Shown one piece after another: positions 61,524-64,000 of a stretch of DNA of 64,000 nt (its first letter is position 1; each line of letters opens with the position of its first letter). A program made the translations under genes and the position numbers. The stretch covers positions 1 to 64,000 of the forward strand of contig JAIQFC010000014.1 of assembly GCA_020073465.1 (NCBI GenBank), given 5' to 3'. The stretch comes from Terriglobia bacterium. Lineage in GTDB: Bacteria > Acidobacteriota > Terriglobia > Terriglobales > Acidobacteriaceae. The notes below the pieces were generated by a model. That model was given only the letters and a program-made list of their open reading frames with translations. It was not told where the DNA came from and made no database searches.

Positions 61524-61936
61524 AAAACCCGGTTGCCAGAAAGCTCGGCATGAACCCCGACATGCGGGCGTTAATCATCGCTCCGCCTCCCGGCTATCTG
61601 AAGTTATTGGCGCCCCTCCCTGACGGTCTCACTGTCTCTTCGAGAGCCCTCGGGATGTATCCGTTCGTGCAGGTTTTTGCGACGCGTCTTTCGGAGATCA
61701 GCAGGTTCGCCCAGAGACTCTCAAAACACGCTGCTCCAAGCGCGTTGGTGTGGATCTCCTATCCGAAGAAGACGTCGAGGACCGGCGGAGTTCTCAGTCG
61801 CGACCTGATCCGCGAAGCGATGAGCGGCACGGGATGGCGCGCCGTGTCCATCGTTGCCATCGACGAAGTCTGGTCAGCATTGCGCTTCCGGCCAGCAGGC
61901 CAAGTAGGTTCGCGCTTGAAGCGCGGCCTTGACTGA
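61520..61936 (+). CDS. DUF3052-like protein
   Basis: 138 residues. KLGMNPDMRALIIAPPPGYL and ALVWISYPKKTSRTGG then SRDLIREAMSGTGWRAVSI, with DEVWSALRFRP near the end, match the DUF3052 family often encoded beside VOC proteins. Role unknown. Translationally coupled to the VOC gene. Confidence 0.8.
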   Translation: MKNPVARKLGMNPDMRALIIAPPPGYLKLLAPLPDGLTVSSRALGMYPFVQVFATRLSEISRFAQRLSKHAAPSALVWISYPKKTSRTGGVLSRDLIREAMSGTGWRAVSIVAIDEVWSALRFRPAGQVGSRLKRGLD

Positions 61937-61959
61937 GGCCAGGACACAAGACTCTCAAT

Positions 61960-62135
61960 TCCCGAATCGTCCCGGAAGTAATCGAAACGAGACTCACGGA
62001 TTAGTAACGGGAAGTCGGCTTCAGTCCTGCCATTCTCTCGGATCGGGAGGGGCGGCAAACGAGGGCCGCTAAGGGAGTTTATCGGGATCAATCCGTAGGC
62101 ATCACTTCCGGTTCGCCCGCTATTCAGGAGTCGAT
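61960..62135. repeat. Local spacer repeat, copy C (long form)
   Basis: GAATCGTCCCGGAAGTAATC ... GGATTAGTAACGGGAAGTCGGCTTC ... ACTTCCGGTTCGCCCGCTATTC. Longer than copies A and B by an internal ~60-base segment. The rest of the spacer to 62326 has no gene. Confidence 0.6.
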
Positions 62136-62326
62136 TCGCCGTCAACCCCTTGACCCTACAAACCCAAGGACCAGCCAGACGAGGCGTCCTATTAACGAAG
62201 CGTTAGCCCAACAAAGGGAATCCGTCGGCCGTCACCCTACAGTGAGCCCCGTCACAGCAGTCGGTCAAACGGCGGTGCTATAGGTGGATAATCGAAACCG
62301 CGGACGCGCGGAGAAGGGAGCGGACG

Positions 62327-62803
62327 ATGCGACGAAACATTTCCTTCACGCTGAATGACAAGCCCGTGGAACTCGTGGTCGATGACGACCGCATGCTGCT
62401 CTGGGTCTTGCGCTACGACCTCGGCCTCACCGGTACGAAGTTCGGTTGCGGCGAAGCACTCTGTGGATCCTGCACGGTCATCGTGGACAAAGACGCCGTG
62501 CGGTCGTGCGTCACTCCGATCAAAGACGTCGCCGGGAAACATGTGCTGACGATCGAAGGCTTGAGTGCAGAGGGACGCCTGCACCCGATCCAGGAAGCTT
62601 TCCTCAACCATCACGCCTTCCAATGTGGCTACTGCACGCCGGGAATGATTGTCAGCTCCTATGCTCTCCTGCTGAAAGATGAGCGTCCCACGCGGGAGGA
62701 AATCATTCAGCACATGGACGGCAACCTCTGCCGCTGCGGCTCTCATACGCGAATTGTGGACGCTATCTTGGAGGCCGCTAACGCGACGAAAGGAGGCGAC
62801 TGA
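62327..62803 (+). CDS. 2Fe-2S subunit of a xanthine-dehydrogenase-family oxidoreductase
   Basis: 158 residues, normal length for the small subunit. First cluster: FGCGEALCGSCTVIVD; second: FQCGYCTPGMI and GNLCRCGSHTRI. It passes electrons from the molybdenum site to an acceptor. Stop and next start overlap (TGATG), so the two subunits are coupled. Most like the IorA-type (isoquinoline 1-oxidoreductase alpha) group, where no FAD subunit is needed. Confidence 0.94.
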   Translation: MRRNISFTLNDKPVELVVDDDRMLLWVLRYDLGLTGTKFGCGEALCGSCTVIVDKDAVRSCVTPIKDVAGKHVLTIEGLSAEGRLHPIQEAFLNHHAFQCGYCTPGMIVSSYALLLKDERPTREEIIQHMDGNLCRCGSHTRIVDAILEAANATKGGD

Positions 62804-64000
62804 TGCGCGGCGACGATTGGAACGAAACCGTAGAGATCACGACCGGAAAATCCACGGAAGTCAGCCGGCGCGAGTTTCTCCAACTGGCGGGTGCGGGGCT
62901 CTTTATTTTCTTTGCCACCGACCCGACGGCTATCTCGCAGGAGCCATCGCGCCTGGCAGGCCGGCCAAGCTATCCCACCGATTTCAACGCCTATCTTCGG
63001 ATCGGCGACGACGGCCGGGTCACGTGCTTTGTTGGCAAGGTGGAATTGGGGCAGGGATCGAAGACTGCTCTCGCGCAACTAGCGGCCGACGAACTCGACG
63101 TGTCGTTCGATGTGATTGACATGGTCATGGGCGACACCGAGCTTTGCCCCTGGGACATGGGCACCTTCGGATCGCTGACCATCCGGCAGTTCGGTCCGGT
63201 GTTGCGGGGGGCGGCCGCGGAGGCGCGGGCCGTGTTGCTGCAGATGGCAGCTGACTACCTCCAACTGCCCTCGGCGGAGGGCCTGCAGGTGAAAGATGGC
63301 GTGGTGACATGGGGAAAGGACGGGCGCAAGCGCGTCTCCTACGCCAAGCTGGTTGAGGGTAGACGTATTGAGCGGCATCTGGAAAAGGTGCCCGTGAAGG
63401 CCGTCTCGGCATTTAGCGTCATCGGGAAGGCGCCGCGACGCAAAGACGCGCTGGAAAAAGTGACAGGCAAAGCGCGCTACGCCGCAGACATGACTCTGCC
63501 GGGCACGCTGCACGCGCGGATTCTCCGACCACCGGCACACGGCGCCACGCTGAAAGAGGTCGACACCACTGCTGCCGAGAAAATTCCCGGTGTTCGTGTT
63601 GTCCGCGACAACGACTTGATCGCTGCGCTCCACGAACAACCGGACATCGCGGACCGTTCGCTTGGGCTCATGCGAGCTCATTTTGAACCTCCCAAGCCCG
63701 GTGAAGACGATCGCACGATTTTCGACCATCTGCTGAAAAACGCTCCGCCACTCGAAATGGTAGACGAGAAAGGCAACCTGGCGGACGGAGAGAAGCTCGC
63801 CACACGCGTGGTCGAAGAAACCTACTTCAACAGCTACGTGGCTCATGCGGCAATGGAAACGCACTCGGCAGTCGCGGCAATCGAGGGCGGCAAAGTGACG
63901 GTGTGGGCAAGCACGCAGACTCCCTTCCCAGTCCGTCAACAAATCGCACAGGCGGTAGGCTTCGCGCCTGAGAACGTGCGGGTCATCACTCCGTATGTCG
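62803..64000 (+). CDS. Molybdopterin-binding subunit, aldehyde/isoquinoline oxidoreductase type (partial)
   Basis: The gene starts at ATG 62803 and runs off the right edge, so ~400 residues are visible. A twin-arginine signal SRREFLQLAGAGLFIF near residue 23 marks a periplasmic enzyme of the IorB type. Then GKVELGQGSKTALAQLAADEL and the family's later VTGKARYAADMTLPGTLHAR and VEETYFNSYVAHAAMETHSA. It holds the molybdenum cofactor and oxidises aldehydes or N-heterocycles; the substrate cannot be told. Confidence 0.93.
   Translation, partial: MRGDDWNETVEITTGKSTEVSRREFLQLAGAGLFIFFATDPTAISQEPSRLAGRPSYPTDFNAYLRIGDDGRVTCFVGKVELGQGSKTALAQLAADELDVSFDVIDMVMGDTELCPWDMGTFGSLTIRQFGPVLRGAAAEARAVLLQMAADYLQLPSAEGLQVKDGVVTWGKDGRKRVSYAKLVEGRRIERHLEKVPVKAVSAFSVIGKAPRRKDALEKVTGKARYAADMTLPGTLHARILRPPAHGATLKEVDTTAAEKIPGVRVVRDNDLIAALHEQPDIADRSLGLMRAHFEPPKPGEDDRTIFDHLLKNAPPLEMVDEKGNLADGEKLATRVVEETYFNSYVAHAAMETHSAVAAIEGGKVTVWASTQTPFPVRQQIAQAVGFAPENVRVITPYV

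Overview
The window looks like a chromosomal segment of an Acidobacteriota (Terriglobia/Koribacter-like) bacterium. This is inferred from gene content and style: high GC, many secreted DUF481, VPS10/BNR and LolA-like proteins, a BlaI/BlaR1-type pair with an unusual repeat tail, and intergenic spacers full of REP-like inverted repeats. No rRNA is present to confirm it.

Left part (1-20.2 kb) is mostly ordinary chromosome: an IS-type transposase cut by the window edge, a small membrane protein, ribosomal protein S1, TatA, a DUF481 outer-membrane protein, a DUF1801 protein, a BlaI/BlaR1-like regulatory operon whose sensor and third gene share a tandem ~36-residue repeat, secreted proteins including a ~1070-residue VPS10/BNR protein, a DciA-like protein, gatC-gatA, an FmdE-family protein, cysS and pgsA.

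Centre-left (20.5-30.2 kb, all + strand) is a compact ubiquitin-like cassette. It holds a membrane protein and a small partner sharing a C-/N-terminal motif, an E1-like adenylating enzyme, a two-helix membrane protein ending in a RING-like zinc module, a free ubiquitin-like protein, an E2-like protein with HPN motif and catalytic Cys, two JAMM/JAB isopeptidase-like proteins (the second membrane-anchored), a ubiquitin-like domain fused through one membrane helix to four bacterial Ig-like domains, and a secreted glycine-zipper protein.

Centre (30.2-56.5 kb, all + strand) is an extracellular contractile injection system (eCIS) locus. In order: a sigma-54 activator with a degenerate receiver, a DUF3467-like protein, a two-domain AAA+ ATPase (Afp15-like), a small unknown, three tandem paralogous alanine-rich small proteins, a DUF4157 protein with HELTH motif, a DUF4255 (Afp16-like) cap protein, two sheath proteins, a tube protein, two overlapping small assembly-chaperone-like genes, a second tube protein with a Ser/Ala repeat head, an 802-residue disordered protein, LysM baseplate protein, gpD-like and gpV-like spike proteins, PAAR tip, gp25, two large baseplate proteins, a gpI-like protein, a fibre/baseplate-associated protein and a class 3 lipase that may be cargo. 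No capsid, portal or terminase gene (so not a prophage) and no TssJLM (so not a type VI system).

Right part (56.8-64 kb) begins with tRNA-Val(GAC), followed by the C-terminal remnant of a tyrosine recombinase fused head-on into an AraC-type gene, then a CPBP protease, a second AraC-type regulator, an HTH protein, a VOC protein with a DUF3052-like partner, and a 2Fe-2S plus molybdopterin oxidoreductase pair that runs off the edge. Three copies of a local intergenic repeat lie here.

The main point of interest is that a near-complete eukaryote-like E1/E2/RING/Ubl/JAMM set directly adjoins, in the same orientation, a complete eCIS locus with unexplained accessory genes.
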